Assembly (NCBI RefSeq): GCF_000423545.1
Contig: NZ_KE384035.1
Coordinates: forward strand, 25,792-89,791
DNA: 64,000 nucleotides
Direction of reading: 5' to 3'
Source of the DNA: Metapseudomonas resinovorans DSM 21078
GTDB taxonomy: Bacteria > Pseudomonadota > Gammaproteobacteria > Pseudomonadales > Pseudomonadaceae
The notes under the pieces are model-generated. The model ran no database searches. It saw only the letters and a program-made list of their open reading frames with translations, and had not been told where the DNA came from. Both the position numbers and the translations under genes were made by a program. Below are positions 47,986 to 56,656 of this stretch, one piece after another; the first letter of the stretch is position 1, and each line of letters begins with the position of its first letter.

Positions 47986-48023
47986 TCATGAAGTGGACAG
48001 CTTCCGTCATGCGATGGGAAGCG
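47986..48023 (+). promoter_or_regulatory. 21-bp-spaced direct repeats upstream of the quinone oxidoreductase
   Basis: GTCATGAAGTGGACAGC (47986-48002) and GTCATGCGATGGGAAGC (48007-48023) match at 12 of 17 bases and start exactly 21 bases apart. The second overlaps the -35 position of the likely promoter, as in AraC/XylS class II activation. The likely regulator is the AraC gene at 46612. Confidence 0.65.
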
Positions 48024-48042
48024 GCCATTAACCAACATTCGT

Positions 48043-48048
48043 ATATTC
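48043..48048 (+). promoter_or_regulatory. Likely -10 element of the catabolic operon
   Basis: TATATT, 52 bases before the ATG at 48100. The base run 17 bases upstream (AAGCGG) is a poor -35, which fits a promoter that needs an activator bound at 48007-48023. Confidence 0.5.
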
Positions 48049-48099
48049 CAGTCCATGGGGTCGCGGCCCTACAAAAAGAATTCAGTCTGGAGAAACGAC

Positions 48100-49080
48100 A
48101 TGGTCAAAGCTGTTCGCTTTTACGAAACCGGTGGGCCCGAAGTGCTTCGTTATGAAGAGGTCGAGGTCGGCGAGCCGGGGCCAGGCGAAGTTCGTATTCG
48201 TCACGTCGCTGTTGGCCTGAACTATGCCGACACCTATGTCCGTAGCGGCATCTATCAAGTTCCTTTGCCGAGTGGTATGGGCGTCGAAGCCTCGGGCGTC
48301 GTGGTGGCTGTAGGGGCAGGCGTGACCAACGTTGCACAGGGCGATCGCGTGACCTACACCGGCTTCATGAACACGCTCGGTGCCTACAGCAGCGAACGGC
48401 TGATCTCGGCAGCACCACTGATCAAGCTGCCGGAAACCATCGCGTTCGAAACGGCCGCGGCCATGACCATGCGTGGACTCACCTCGGCCTATCTGATGCG
48501 CCGTATCTACCCTTTCCAGGCGGGTGACAGCATTCTCCTGCACGCCGCTGCTGGTGGCGTCGGCCTGATCGTCTCGCAGTGGGCCAAGCTGCTCGGGCTG
48601 ACGGTGATCGGTACTGTCTCCACCGAGGCCAAGGCCGAGATCGCCCGCGCCCACGGCTGCGACCACGTCATCAATTACAGCCATGAGGATATTGCCCAGC
48701 GCGTGCGCGAGCTGACGGGCGGACGTGGCGTCGATGTGGTGATCGACAGCGTCGGCAAGGACACCTTCATGGCCTCGCTGGACTCGCTCAAGCGCCGGGG
48801 CCTGCTGGTCTGCGTCGGCACCGCCTCGGGCAGCATCCCGCCCTTCGACCCGCAGCTCCTGGCGTGGAAGGGCTCACTGTTCGTGACTCGCCCGGCCCTG
48901 GCCGACTACATCGCCGACCCGGCGGAGAGGGCCGAACTGGTGGGCGAGCTGTTCGATCACGTCGGCAGCGGGCGGATCAAGATCGAGATCAACCAGCACT
49001 ACGCGCTGGAAGATGCCGTCCAGGCGCACCGCGATCTGGAAGCGCGCAAGACTATTGGCTCCTCCATCTTCGTCATCTAA
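48100..49080 (+). CDS. Zinc-free quinone oxidoreductase (MDR superfamily)
   Basis: A 326-residue NADPH-dependent enzyme of the zeta-crystallin type. It has MVKAVRFYETGGPEVLRYEE at the start, LNYADTYVRSGIY, the nucleotide-binding AAAGGVGLIVSQWAKLLG, and VDVVIDSVGKDTFMASL. No structural zinc cysteines are seen. GGAG lies 7 bases before ATG 48100. It opens the plus-strand operon and is 10 bases before the TauD-type gene. The substrate is unknown; enones or quinones are usual. Confidence 0.9.
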   Translation: MVKAVRFYETGGPEVLRYEEVEVGEPGPGEVRIRHVAVGLNYADTYVRSGIYQVPLPSGMGVEASGVVVAVGAGVTNVAQGDRVTYTGFMNTLGAYSSERLISAAPLIKLPETIAFETAAAMTMRGLTSAYLMRRIYPFQAGDSILLHAAAGGVGLIVSQWAKLLGLTVIGTVSTEAKAEIARAHGCDHVINYSHEDIAQRVRELTGGRGVDVVIDSVGKDTFMASLDSLKRRGLLVCVGTASGSIPPFDPQLLAWKGSLFVTRPALADYIADPAERAELVGELFDHVGSGRIKIEINQHYALEDAVQAHRDLEARKTIGSSIFVI

Positions 49081-49090
49081 GGAGAACACC

Positions 49091-49939
49091 ATGCGTGTCG
49101 AACAACTGACCTGCGCCCTCGGCGCGCAACTGTACGATGTGAACCTGGCCGACGCCGTACGCGACGAGAGCTTGTTCGCCGAGATCAGGCAGCTGCTGCT
49201 CAAGCACAAGGTGTTGTTTTTACGTGACCAGGACATCACCCGTGCCGAGCACGTGGCCTTCGCCCGCCGTTTCGGCGAGCTCGAGGATCATCCGGTGGCC
49301 GGCAGCCATCCGGATCATCCTGGCCTGGTACAGATCTACAAGACGCCCGAAAGCCCGGCGGAACGCTACGAGAACTCCTGGCATTGCGATGCCAGCTGGC
49401 GTGAAGCGCCGCCGATGGGCGCCGTGCTGCGGTGCGTGGAATGCCCGCCGGTGGGCGGCGACACCACGTGGGCGAACATGGCGCTGGCCTACGAGCGCCT
49501 GCCCGAACACATCAAGCAGCAGATCGAAGGTCTGCGTGCCCGCCATAGTATCGAGGCCACTTTCGGCGCGGCCATGTCGATCGACAAGCGCCTGGCACTG
49601 AAGGCGAAGTACCCGGACGCCGAGCATCCGGTGGTGCGCACCCACCCGGAAACTGGCGAGAAGATTTTGTTCGTCAACGTGTACACCACCCACTTCACCA
49701 ACTTCCATACCGCCGAGCGGGTCCGCTTCGGCCAGGATGCCAATCCCGGTGCCAGTGACCTGCTGCGCTACCTGATCAGCCAGGCCTGCATCCCCGAGTA
49801 TCAGGTGCGCTGGCGCTGGCAGCCCAGCAGCGTGGCCATCTGGGACAACCGCTGCACCCAGCACTATGCCGTGATGGACTACCAGCCCTGCCATCGCAAG
49901 ATGGAACGCGCCGGGATCATCGGCGACCAGCCTTTCTGA
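49091..49939 (+). CDS. TauD/TfdA-family Fe(II)/2-oxoglutarate dioxygenase
   Basis: A 282-residue oxygenase. The iron ligands are H98 and D100 in SWHCDASW and H258 in CTQHYAVMDY, with R269 or R273 for 2-oxoglutarate. HPVAGSHPDHPGLVQIYKTP and PPVGGDTTWANMALAYERLP are family segments. Members cleave taurine, alkyl sulfonates, sulfates or aryloxyacetates by hydroxylation. The substrate here is not told by sequence. It is 10 bases from the oxidoreductase and 45 from the BKACE gene. Confidence 0.92.
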   Translation: MRVEQLTCALGAQLYDVNLADAVRDESLFAEIRQLLLKHKVLFLRDQDITRAEHVAFARRFGELEDHPVAGSHPDHPGLVQIYKTPESPAERYENSWHCDASWREAPPMGAVLRCVECPPVGGDTTWANMALAYERLPEHIKQQIEGLRARHSIEATFGAAMSIDKRLALKAKYPDAEHPVVRTHPETGEKILFVNVYTTHFTNFHTAERVRFGQDANPGASDLLRYLISQACIPEYQVRWRWQPSSVAIWDNRCTQHYAVMDYQPCHRKMERAGIIGDQPF

Positions 49940-49984
49940 CCACAGCCTTAGCACTCCAACTCATTAGCACACCAGGAGAACACC

Positions 49985-51040
49985 ATGAACTTCATCGACG
50001 GCGCGCTGTACCCCGAAAACCAGGAAAAACTCGTCATCACGGTTGCCCCCTATGGCCCGCAGTTTGAAGTCAGCGACTTCCCGGAAGACATTCCGGTCAC
50101 CATGGAAGAGCAGGTGCAGAAGGCTGTCGACTGCTATGAAGCCGGTGCCACCGTGCTGCACCTGCATGTGCGCGAACTGGATGGCAAGGGCAGCAAGCGC
50201 CTGTCCAAGTTCAACGAACTGATCGCCGGCGTGCGCGAAGCCGTGCCGGACATGATCATCCAGGTCGGCGGCTCGATTTCCTTCGCCCCCGAGGGCGACG
50301 GCGAGATCGCCAAGTGGCTGTCTGACGACACCCGGCACATGCTCGCCGAGCTGACGCCAAAGCCCGATCAGGTGACCCTGGCCATCAACTCGAACCAGTT
50401 CAACGTCATCGAGGCACTGTCCGAGGATGACGTCGCCGGCACCTCGTTTGCCGACCCGGTGAAGTGCCACGCCTACCGTGAGATGACCATCCCGGCTGGC
50501 CCGGCCTGGGTCGAAGAGCACGTCAAGCGCCTGACGGCCAACGGCATCCAGATCCAGTTCCAGATGGGCAACATCAACTCGCTGGAAACGGTCGAGCGCA
50601 TGATGCGCCGCGGCGTCTGCAACGTGCCGCTGATCCTGACCTGGATTCCGATCGGCGGCGGCGCCGACTCGATGACCCCCTACAACATGACCAATTTCAT
50701 GCGCGCGGTGCCGGACGGCGCGGTGCTGACCTTCGAGGCCCAGATGAACAACGTGCTGCCGCTCAACATGATGGCCATCGCCATGGGCCAGCATGTGCGC
50801 TGCGGCATCGAGGATACGATCTGGACCCCCGATCGTTCGCGCAAGATGACCAGCGTCGAGCAGATCGAGCAGCTGGTGCGCATCGCCAAGGAGTGCGGTC
50901 GCCCGGTCGCCACCGCCAAGGAAGCGCGCGCGATCTACAAGATCGGCACCTTCTACAAAGACGCCGACGAAACCCTGGCGGCCAACGGCTTCGCGCCCAA
51001 CCGCAAGGCCGGCCAGAAGGGCGCCACCCAGCACGGCTAA
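49985..51040 (+). CDS. BKACE-family beta-keto acid cleavage enzyme (DUF849)
   Basis: A 351-residue zinc enzyme that condenses a beta-keto acid with acetyl-CoA and releases acetoacetate plus an acyl-CoA. Zinc and CoA-site stretches are visible: VLHLHVRELDGKGSKRLSKF, IIQVGGSISFAPEGDGE and FQMGNINSLETVERMMRRG, and VRCGIEDTIWTPDRSRKM. The family includes the lysine-fermentation enzyme Kce and the dehydrocarnitine enzyme. The acetoacetate formed would be the substrate of the ligase at 54585. AGGAG precedes ATG 49985. Confidence 0.93.
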   Translation: MNFIDGALYPENQEKLVITVAPYGPQFEVSDFPEDIPVTMEEQVQKAVDCYEAGATVLHLHVRELDGKGSKRLSKFNELIAGVREAVPDMIIQVGGSISFAPEGDGEIAKWLSDDTRHMLAELTPKPDQVTLAINSNQFNVIEALSEDDVAGTSFADPVKCHAYREMTIPAGPAWVEEHVKRLTANGIQIQFQMGNINSLETVERMMRRGVCNVPLILTWIPIGGGADSMTPYNMTNFMRAVPDGAVLTFEAQMNNVLPLNMMAIAMGQHVRCGIEDTIWTPDRSRKMTSVEQIEQLVRIAKECGRPVATAKEARAIYKIGTFYKDADETLAANGFAPNRKAGQKGATQHG

Positions 51041-51048
51041 TCGCGGAA

Positions 51049-51080
51049 TCAGCCCCCTGCAGGTCAGGTCAGGGGGCTGA
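51049..51080 (+). terminator. Hairpin after the BKACE gene
   Basis: A perfect 11-bp stem (TCAGCCCCCTG and its complement, arms 51049-51059 and 51070-51080) 8 bases after the BKACE stop. No T tract follows, so it may protect or attenuate the mRNA rather than end it. Confidence 0.55.
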
Positions 51081-51090
51081 CCTCGAGCAG

Positions 51091-51139
51091 GTTCTGCCAA
51101 GGCTTGTCCCGTCAGGACGGCGCCAGGCCTTGGCAGAAC
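51091..51139 (+). other. Second inverted repeat before the MFS gene
   Basis: Thirteen-bp perfect arms GTTCTGCCAAGGC (51091-51103) and complement (51127-51139), with an inner GTCC/GGAC hairpin in the loop. With the preceding hairpin it fills much of the 153-base BKACE-MFS gap. Confidence 0.6.
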
Positions 51140-51193
51140 TTCGTTCATGAGCCAGAACAACAACCGGCAGACGCCACACAACGAGGAGCCAGC

Positions 51194-52525
51194 ATGGCCT
51201 TTCACCACAGCCCGGCGGATGATGACGTCGATACTTCGATCGGCATTCCGCGCCCCTACGCCTGGATCGTCTTTGCCCTGACTTTCGGCCTGCTGATCTC
51301 CGACTACATGTCGAGGCAGGTGCTCAATGCCGTGTTCCCGCTGCTCAAGAGCGAGTGGGCACTATCTGACAGCCAGCTTGGGCTGCTCAGTGGCATAGTC
51401 GCCCTGATGGTCGGCCTGCTGACCTTCCCGCTGTCACTGCTGGCCGACCGCTTCGGTCGGGTCAAGAGCCTGGTCCTGATGGCCCTGCTGTGGAGCCTGG
51501 CGACCCTCGGCTGCGCGCTGGCGGAGAACTACCAGCAGATGCTCATCGCCCGCTTCCTGGTCGGCGTTGGCGAGGCCGCCTACGGCAGCGTCGGCGCCGC
51601 CGTGGTGCTGTCGGTATTTCCCAAGCACATGCGCGCCACCCTGACCGGCGCCTTTATGGCCGGCGCCATGTTCGGCTCGGTGCTGGGCATGGCCCTCGGC
51701 GGCGTCCTGGCGGCGCACCTCGGCTGGCGCTGGGCCTTCGCCGGCATGGCGCTGTTCGGCTTGCTGCTGGCCGTGCTCTACCCGATCATCGTCAAGGAGT
51801 CGCGGGTCTCGCACAAGCGCTTCGCCGATGCCGCACGGCAGGCGGCGGACAAGGCCGCGCGGCCGCTGCGTACCCTGTATTCCAGCCGTTCGGTGATCAG
51901 CGCCTACGTCGGGAGCGGCCTGCAGCTGTTCGTCTGTGGCACGGTGATCGTGTGGATGCCCAGCTACCTCAACCGCTACTACCAGATGGGCACCGACAAG
52001 GCCGGCGCCGTGGCGGCGATCATCGTACTGTGCAGCGGCGCCGGGATGATTCTCTGCGGCATGCTCAGCGACCGCATGTGCCGCAACCGCCCGGACCGCA
52101 AAATTACCCTGTCCATCGCCTACTGCCTGGGTAGCTGCCTGCTGCTGTCGCTGGCCTTCGCCCTGCCGTTCGGCTTGCCGCAGCTGGTGCTGATCTGCCT
52201 GGGCATGCTGATCGCCACCGGTACCAGCGGCCCGGCCGGCGCCATGGTCGCCAACCTGACCCACTACTCGGTGCACGGCACGGCCTTCGCCACCCTGACC
52301 CTGGCCAACAACTTGCTCGGTCTGGCCCCCGGCCCGCTCATCACCGGCAAGGTGTCCGACCTGATTGGCCTGCAGGCGGCGTTCCAGCTGCTGCCGCTGA
52401 TCAGCATCGCGGCGGCGCTGGTGTTCTTCTATGCCAAGCGCCACTACCACAACGATATCCTGCGCCTGCGTGGCGAGATCCTCGACGCGAAGGCCAGCAC
52501 CGCCGCCTGCGAGGTGCAGTCGTGA
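51194..52525 (+). CDS. MFS transporter (aromatic acid:H+ symporter-like)
   Basis: A 443-residue inner-membrane carrier with twelve hydrophobic segments. The loop 2-3 motif is LLADRFGRVKSLV and the first helix pair is IVFALTFGLLISDYMSRQVL. It has a C-terminal helix set (LLPLISIAAALVFFYAKRHY). It probably imports the substrate of the pathway. GAGGAG lies 5 bases before ATG 51194. It overlaps the DsbA-like gene by 4 bases. A fragment of a close relative lies at 34793-35231. Confidence 0.92.
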   Translation: MAFHHSPADDDVDTSIGIPRPYAWIVFALTFGLLISDYMSRQVLNAVFPLLKSEWALSDSQLGLLSGIVALMVGLLTFPLSLLADRFGRVKSLVLMALLWSLATLGCALAENYQQMLIARFLVGVGEAAYGSVGAAVVLSVFPKHMRATLTGAFMAGAMFGSVLGMALGGVLAAHLGWRWAFAGMALFGLLLAVLYPIIVKESRVSHKRFADAARQAADKAARPLRTLYSSRSVISAYVGSGLQLFVCGTVIVWMPSYLNRYYQMGTDKAGAVAAIIVLCSGAGMILCGMLSDRMCRNRPDRKITLSIAYCLGSCLLLSLAFALPFGLPQLVLICLGMLIATGTSGPAGAMVANLTHYSVHGTAFATLTLANNLLGLAPGPLITGKVSDLIGLQAAFQLLPLISIAAALVFFYAKRHYHNDILRLRGEILDAKASTAACEVQS

Positions 52526-53187
52526 GTCGATCGCTGTGCATCGATGTGTTTTTCGAGTTCACCTGCCCCTGGTGCCTGATCGGCAAGCGCCAGCTGGAGC
52601 ACGCGCTGGCCCAGCTGCGGGCCAGCCGTCCGGAGGTCGAGGTCAAACTGGTCTGGCATGGCGTGCAGCTGCTGCCCCATATTCCGGCCCAGGGCGAACC
52701 TTTCGCCGCCTTCTATCTCAATCGCCTGGGCAGCGCCGAGGCCGTGCGCATGCGCCAGGCCCAGGTGCAGCAGGCCGCGGCGGCGGCCGGGCTGGAGATC
52801 TCCCTGTCCAGCATCGCCACCGTGCCCAATACCGCCGATGCCCATCGCCTGATGCAACGGGCCGCCGCCGTGGCCGAACCGGCCCAGCGCGATGCCCTGC
52901 TCGAGCGGCTGTTCGCCGCCTATTTCCACCGCGGCGAAGACCTCGGTGATCGTCCGACCCTGCTGACCATCGCCGAGTCCTGTGGTCTCGAGCGCTCGGC
53001 GGTGGCCGATTGCGTGCGCGGCGATGCCAGCCCTTTTGTCGGCCTGGCCAATGCGGCGGGGGGCGGGGTGCCGCATTTCATATTCGACCGCCGCCGCTCG
53101 GTGTCCGGCGCGCAGCCGGCCGAGGTGCTGCTGGCGGCCATGCATGAGGCCCTGGCCCATGGCGCTGTCCAGGGGCAGTCGGCATGA
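52522..53187 (+). CDS. DsbA-family oxidoreductase, FrnE-like
   Basis: A 221-residue thioredoxin-fold protein without a signal peptide. The active site is C15-P-W-C18 in FEFTCPWCLIGKRQLE. ISLSSIATVPNTADAHRLM and GGGVPHFIFDRRRSVSGAQP are FrnE/2-hydroxychromene-isomerase-like segments. The cytosolic family includes isomerases, so it may act on a pathway compound rather than on disulfides. The GTG start at 52522 overlaps the MFS stop by 4 bases. Confidence 0.88.
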   Translation: MSRSLCIDVFFEFTCPWCLIGKRQLEHALAQLRASRPEVEVKLVWHGVQLLPHIPAQGEPFAAFYLNRLGSAEAVRMRQAQVQQAAAAAGLEISLSSIATVPNTADAHRLMQRAAAVAEPAQRDALLERLFAAYFHRGEDLGDRPTLLTIAESCGLERSAVADCVRGDASPFVGLANAAGGGVPHFIFDRRRSVSGAQPAEVLLAAMHEALAHGAVQGQSA

Positions 53188-53510
53188 GTCAGCGTATCGC
53201 AGTGCCGGCCGAGAAGGTTCCGGCGCTTGGCCAGCGCGCCTTGTTCGAGTTCGACGACCAGAGCCTGGCGCTGTTCAACGTCGATGGCCAGCTGTATGCC
53301 ATCAACGACAGTTGCCCGCACCAGGGTGCCTCGCTGTGTGGCGGCAAGCTCGAAGGCCGGGTGATCCAGTGCTGCGCCCACGGCCTGCGCTTCAACCTGG
53401 CCAGCGGCTACCTGCTTAACTCGACCTCGCTCAAGGTGGCCTGCTACCCGGTCGAGGTGGTCGGCGAGCAGACCTTCATCGTGATCGCTTCCGAGGAGTC
53501 TGCGCCATGA
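53184..53510 (+). CDS. Rieske [2Fe-2S] ferredoxin-like protein
   Basis: A 108-residue protein. The Rieske ligands are C44 and H46 in DSCPHQGASLCGGKLEGRV and C63 and H66 in QCCAHGLRF. It is a single small domain like the ferredoxin of aromatic-ring dioxygenases. The oxygenase partner and reductase are not in this window unless the TauD-type protein or another host enzyme uses it. It overlaps the genes on both sides by 4 bases. Confidence 0.92.
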   Translation: MSQRIAVPAEKVPALGQRALFEFDDQSLALFNVDGQLYAINDSCPHQGASLCGGKLEGRVIQCCAHGLRFNLASGYLLNSTSLKVACYPVEVVGEQTFIVIASEESAP

Positions 53511-54517
53511 GCGCCATCGCGCTTGCCACTATCCAAACGCGCGGACGCGAACTGGCGCCGGGCTTCGTCGTCAGCCTGATCGTCGCGGCCGCCGCGACCT
53601 TTCTCTCCGAGCACTACGGCGCCCCGGTGATGCTGTTCGCCCTGCTGCTCGGCATGGCGCTGAACTTCCTGGCCGGTGAAGGCCAGTGCAAGGCCGGCAT
53701 CGAGTTCACCGCGCGCAGCGTGCTGCGTATCGGCGTGGCCCTGCTCGGCATGCGCATCACCCTCGAGCAGATCGCCAGCCTCGGTTGGAAGCCGGTGGCG
53801 CTGGTGGTGATCCTGGTGGTGGTGACCATTCTGGTGTCGGTGGCCGCAGCCAAACTCATGGGCTTCCAGCGCCTATTCGGCATGCTCACCGGCGGCGCCA
53901 CCGCCATCTGCGGCGCCTCGGCAGCCCTGGCGCTGGCCGCCGCGCTGCCCAACCACCCGCAGAAGGAACGCGCCACCCTGTTCACCGTGATCGGTGTGTC
54001 GGCGCTGTCCACCCTGGCGATGATCCTCTACCCGATGATCGCCAACTGGGCCGAGCTGTCGCCGCAGCTGGCCGGGGTGTTCCTCGGCGCCACCATCCAC
54101 GACGTGGCCCAGGTGGTCGGCGCCGGCTACAGCATGTCCACCGAGACCGGCGACACCGCCACCGTGGTCAAGCTGATGCGCGTGGCCATGCTGCTGCCGG
54201 TGATCGTCGCCGCGGCGATGATTACCCGCATGCAGGGCGCCGACCCGAGCGGCAAGCGCCCGCCGCTGCTGCCCCTGTTCGCCGTCGGCTTCCTGGTGCT
54301 GGCCTGCGTCAACAGCACCGGCTGGGTGCCGCAGGTGATCCAGGGCGGGGTCAACGAGCTGTCGCGCTGGTGCCTGGTGGTGGCCATCAGTGCCCTGGGC
54401 ATGAAGACCCAGCTCAAGGAGCTGGCCGCAGTCGGCATCAAGCCGATCCTGCTGATGGTCGGCGAGACCGTTTTCCTCGTCGCCCTGGTGCTGCTGTTGC
54501 TGCATTGGGGCCTGTGA
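53507..54517 (+). CDS. YeiH/UPF0324-family putative sulfate or sulfite exporter
   Basis: A 336-residue membrane protein with about ten hydrophobic segments. Family segments are [59 protein letters not shown] and [20 protein letters not shown]. The family is annotated as putative sulfate exporter mainly through context with taurine or sulfonate genes. With a TauD-type enzyme upstream it could export sulfite or sulfate. It is coupled to the Rieske gene by a 4-base overlap. Confidence 0.85.
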   Translation: MSAIALATIQTRGRELAPGFVVSLIVAAAATFLSEHYGAPVMLFALLLGMALNFLAGEGQCKAGIEFTARSVLRIGVALLGMRITLEQIASLGWKPVALVVILVVVTILVSVAAAKLMGFQRLFGMLTGGATAICGASAALALAAALPNHPQKERATLFTVIGVSALSTLAMILYPMIANWAELSPQLAGVFLGATIHDVAQVVGAGYSMSTETGDTATVVKLMRVAMLLPVIVAAAMITRMQGADPSGKRPPLLPLFAVGFLVLACVNSTGWVPQVIQGGVNELSRWCLVVAISALGMKTQLKELAAVGIKPILLMVGETVFLVALVLLLLHWGL

Positions 54518-54584
54518 CCTGCTGAATTGCCTTCCACGTCGGCCGCAGCGCTACGGCCAGTTACCTGTATCGAGAGAGACTGAT

Positions 54585-56552
54585 ATGAACGAGAAACCCA
54601 TTTTCCAGCCCAGCGTCGAGAAGATCGCCGCTACCCGCCTGGCGGCTTTCATGCAATTCGCGCAGTCCCGCACCGGGCGCCAGTTTGCCGACTACGACAC
54701 CCTGTGGCGTTGGTCGGTGGAGGAGATCGAGCAGTTCTGGCCACTGGTATGGGAGTTCTGTGGCGGTGTCGGCGAACTAGGCGACGTGGTGCTGGAAAAT
54801 GGCGATCGGATGCCCGGCGCACGCTGGTTCCCGAATGCGCAGTTGAACTATGCGGAGACACTTCTGGCTCGCCGCGACGACAGCGATGCGCTAGTGTTCT
54901 GGGGTGAAGACAAGGTCCAGCGCCGCCTGTCACGGGGCGAGCTCTATGCCCAGGTCTCGCGCTTCCGCCAGGGTCTCGAAGCGCTCGGCATCGGCAAGGG
55001 CGACCGGGTCGCCGGCTTCATGCCGAATATGCCTGAAACTCTGGTGGCCATGCTGGCCGTTGCCTCGCTGGGCGCCGTCTGGTCCTCCGCCTCGCCAGAC
55101 TTCGGTGTGCAGGGCGTGCTCGACCGCTTCGGGCAGATCGAGCCCAAGCTGCTGCTGTGCGTCGATGGCTACTGGTACAACGGCAAGCGCGTCGATTGCC
55201 TGGAGAAGAACGCTGAGGTGGCGGCACGCCTGCCGAGCCTTCTGCGTACCGTGGTGGTGCCTTATCTGGAGGACGCACCGGACGTCGCCAGCATCAGCGG
55301 CGGCGTACGCTACGCCGATTTCCTCGAGCCCTATGCCGCTGCCGAGATCGCCTTCGTTCGGGTGGCCTTCGACCATCCGCTGTTCATCCTGTATTCCTCC
55401 GGCACGACCGGGGTACCCAAGTGCATCGTCCACGGTCACGGTGGCTCCCTGCTGCAGCATCTCAAGGAGCACCAACTGCATACCGATGTGCATCCGGGTG
55501 ATCGCTTGTTCTACTTCAGCACCTGCGGTTGGATGATGTGGAACTGGCTGGTCTCCGGCTTGGCATCCGGTGCAACAGTGCTGCTCTATGACGGTTCACC
55601 GTTCCTGGCCGGTCGTGACGGCCGTCCCGGCAGCATTCTGTTCGATTACGCCGACGCCGAGGGCATGACCCATTTCGGTACATCGGCCAAGTTCATCGAC
55701 GCTCTGCTCAAGCAGGGCCTTTCGCCGCGCGGCAGTCACGCCTTGGTTGCCTTGCGAGGCTTTTTGTCGACGGGTAGCCCGCTGGCACCGGAGGGGTTCG
55801 ACTACGTTTATCGCGAGATCAAGAGCGATCTGCACCTGGCCTCGGTCGCGGGTGGTACCGACATCCTTTCGGGCTTCGTGCTGGGGGTGCCGGTATTGCC
55901 GGTGTATCGCGGCGAGATCCAGCGCGCCGGCCTGGGTATGGCGGTGGCGGTATTCAACGAGCAGGGTGAGTCTGTCCGCGAAATCAAGGGCGAACTCGTT
56001 TGCACTCGGCCGTTCCCTTGCATGCCCGTGGGCTTCTGGAATGACCCCGACGGCTCGCGCTACCACGCCGCCTATTTCGCCCGATTCCCCAACATTTGGT
56101 GCCACGGCGATTTCGCCGAGATCAGTGCCCTTGGTGGTTTCGCCATCTATGGCCGCTCCGACGCCACCCTCAATCCCGGCGGCGTGCGCATCGGTACGGC
56201 GGAAATCTACCGTCAGGTGGAACTGCTGCCGGAGATCGTCGAATCCTTGGTGATCGGCCAGGAGTGGGCGGGGGACACCCGCGTCGTACTGTTCGTCAAA
56301 CTGCGCGATGGTCAGCACCTCGACGATGACTTGGTGGCGCGGATCAAGCAACAGATCCGTAAGAACACCACGCCGCGCCACGTGCCGGCCAAGGTCCTGC
56401 AGGTAGTCGATATCCCCCGTACCAAGAGCGGCAAGATCGTCGAGCTGGCGGTTCGCAATGTGGTGCATGGCGAGCCGGTGAAGAATGTCGAGGCGCTAGC
56501 CAACCCGGAGGCATTGGAACACTTCCGTGATCGCAGTGAGCTGGCGAGCTGA
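54585..56552 (+). CDS. Acetoacetate-CoA ligase
   Basis: A 655-residue ANL-superfamily ligase that makes acetoacetyl-CoA from acetoacetate, ATP and CoA. It has the family N-terminus ([39 protein letters not shown]), the P-loop [51 protein letters not shown], and the C-terminal lysine in [19 protein letters not shown]. The length is typical. It should take acetoacetate from the BKACE reaction. Confidence 0.94.
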   Translation: MNEKPIFQPSVEKIAATRLAAFMQFAQSRTGRQFADYDTLWRWSVEEIEQFWPLVWEFCGGVGELGDVVLENGDRMPGARWFPNAQLNYAETLLARRDDSDALVFWGEDKVQRRLSRGELYAQVSRFRQGLEALGIGKGDRVAGFMPNMPETLVAMLAVASLGAVWSSASPDFGVQGVLDRFGQIEPKLLLCVDGYWYNGKRVDCLEKNAEVAARLPSLLRTVVVPYLEDAPDVASISGGVRYADFLEPYAAAEIAFVRVAFDHPLFILYSSGTTGVPKCIVHGHGGSLLQHLKEHQLHTDVHPGDRLFYFSTCGWMMWNWLVSGLASGATVLLYDGSPFLAGRDGRPGSILFDYADAEGMTHFGTSAKFIDALLKQGLSPRGSHALVALRGFLSTGSPLAPEGFDYVYREIKSDLHLASVAGGTDILSGFVLGVPVLPVYRGEIQRAGLGMAVAVFNEQGESVREIKGELVCTRPFPCMPVGFWNDPDGSRYHAAYFARFPNIWCHGDFAEISALGGFAIYGRSDATLNPGGVRIGTAEIYRQVELLPEIVESLVIGQEWAGDTRVVLFVKLRDGQHLDDDLVARIKQQIRKNTTPRHVPAKVLQVVDIPRTKSGKIVELAVRNVVHGEPVKNVEALANPEALEHFRDRSELAS

Positions 56553-56656
56553 GCGAGGAAGTTGCTGGAGGAGGGAACCTCTTTCTCCGCCGACGCGCCT
56601 GTGACTGGTACCACAGGCCACTTACAACAAATCCAATAAACCAAGGTGACTATTCG

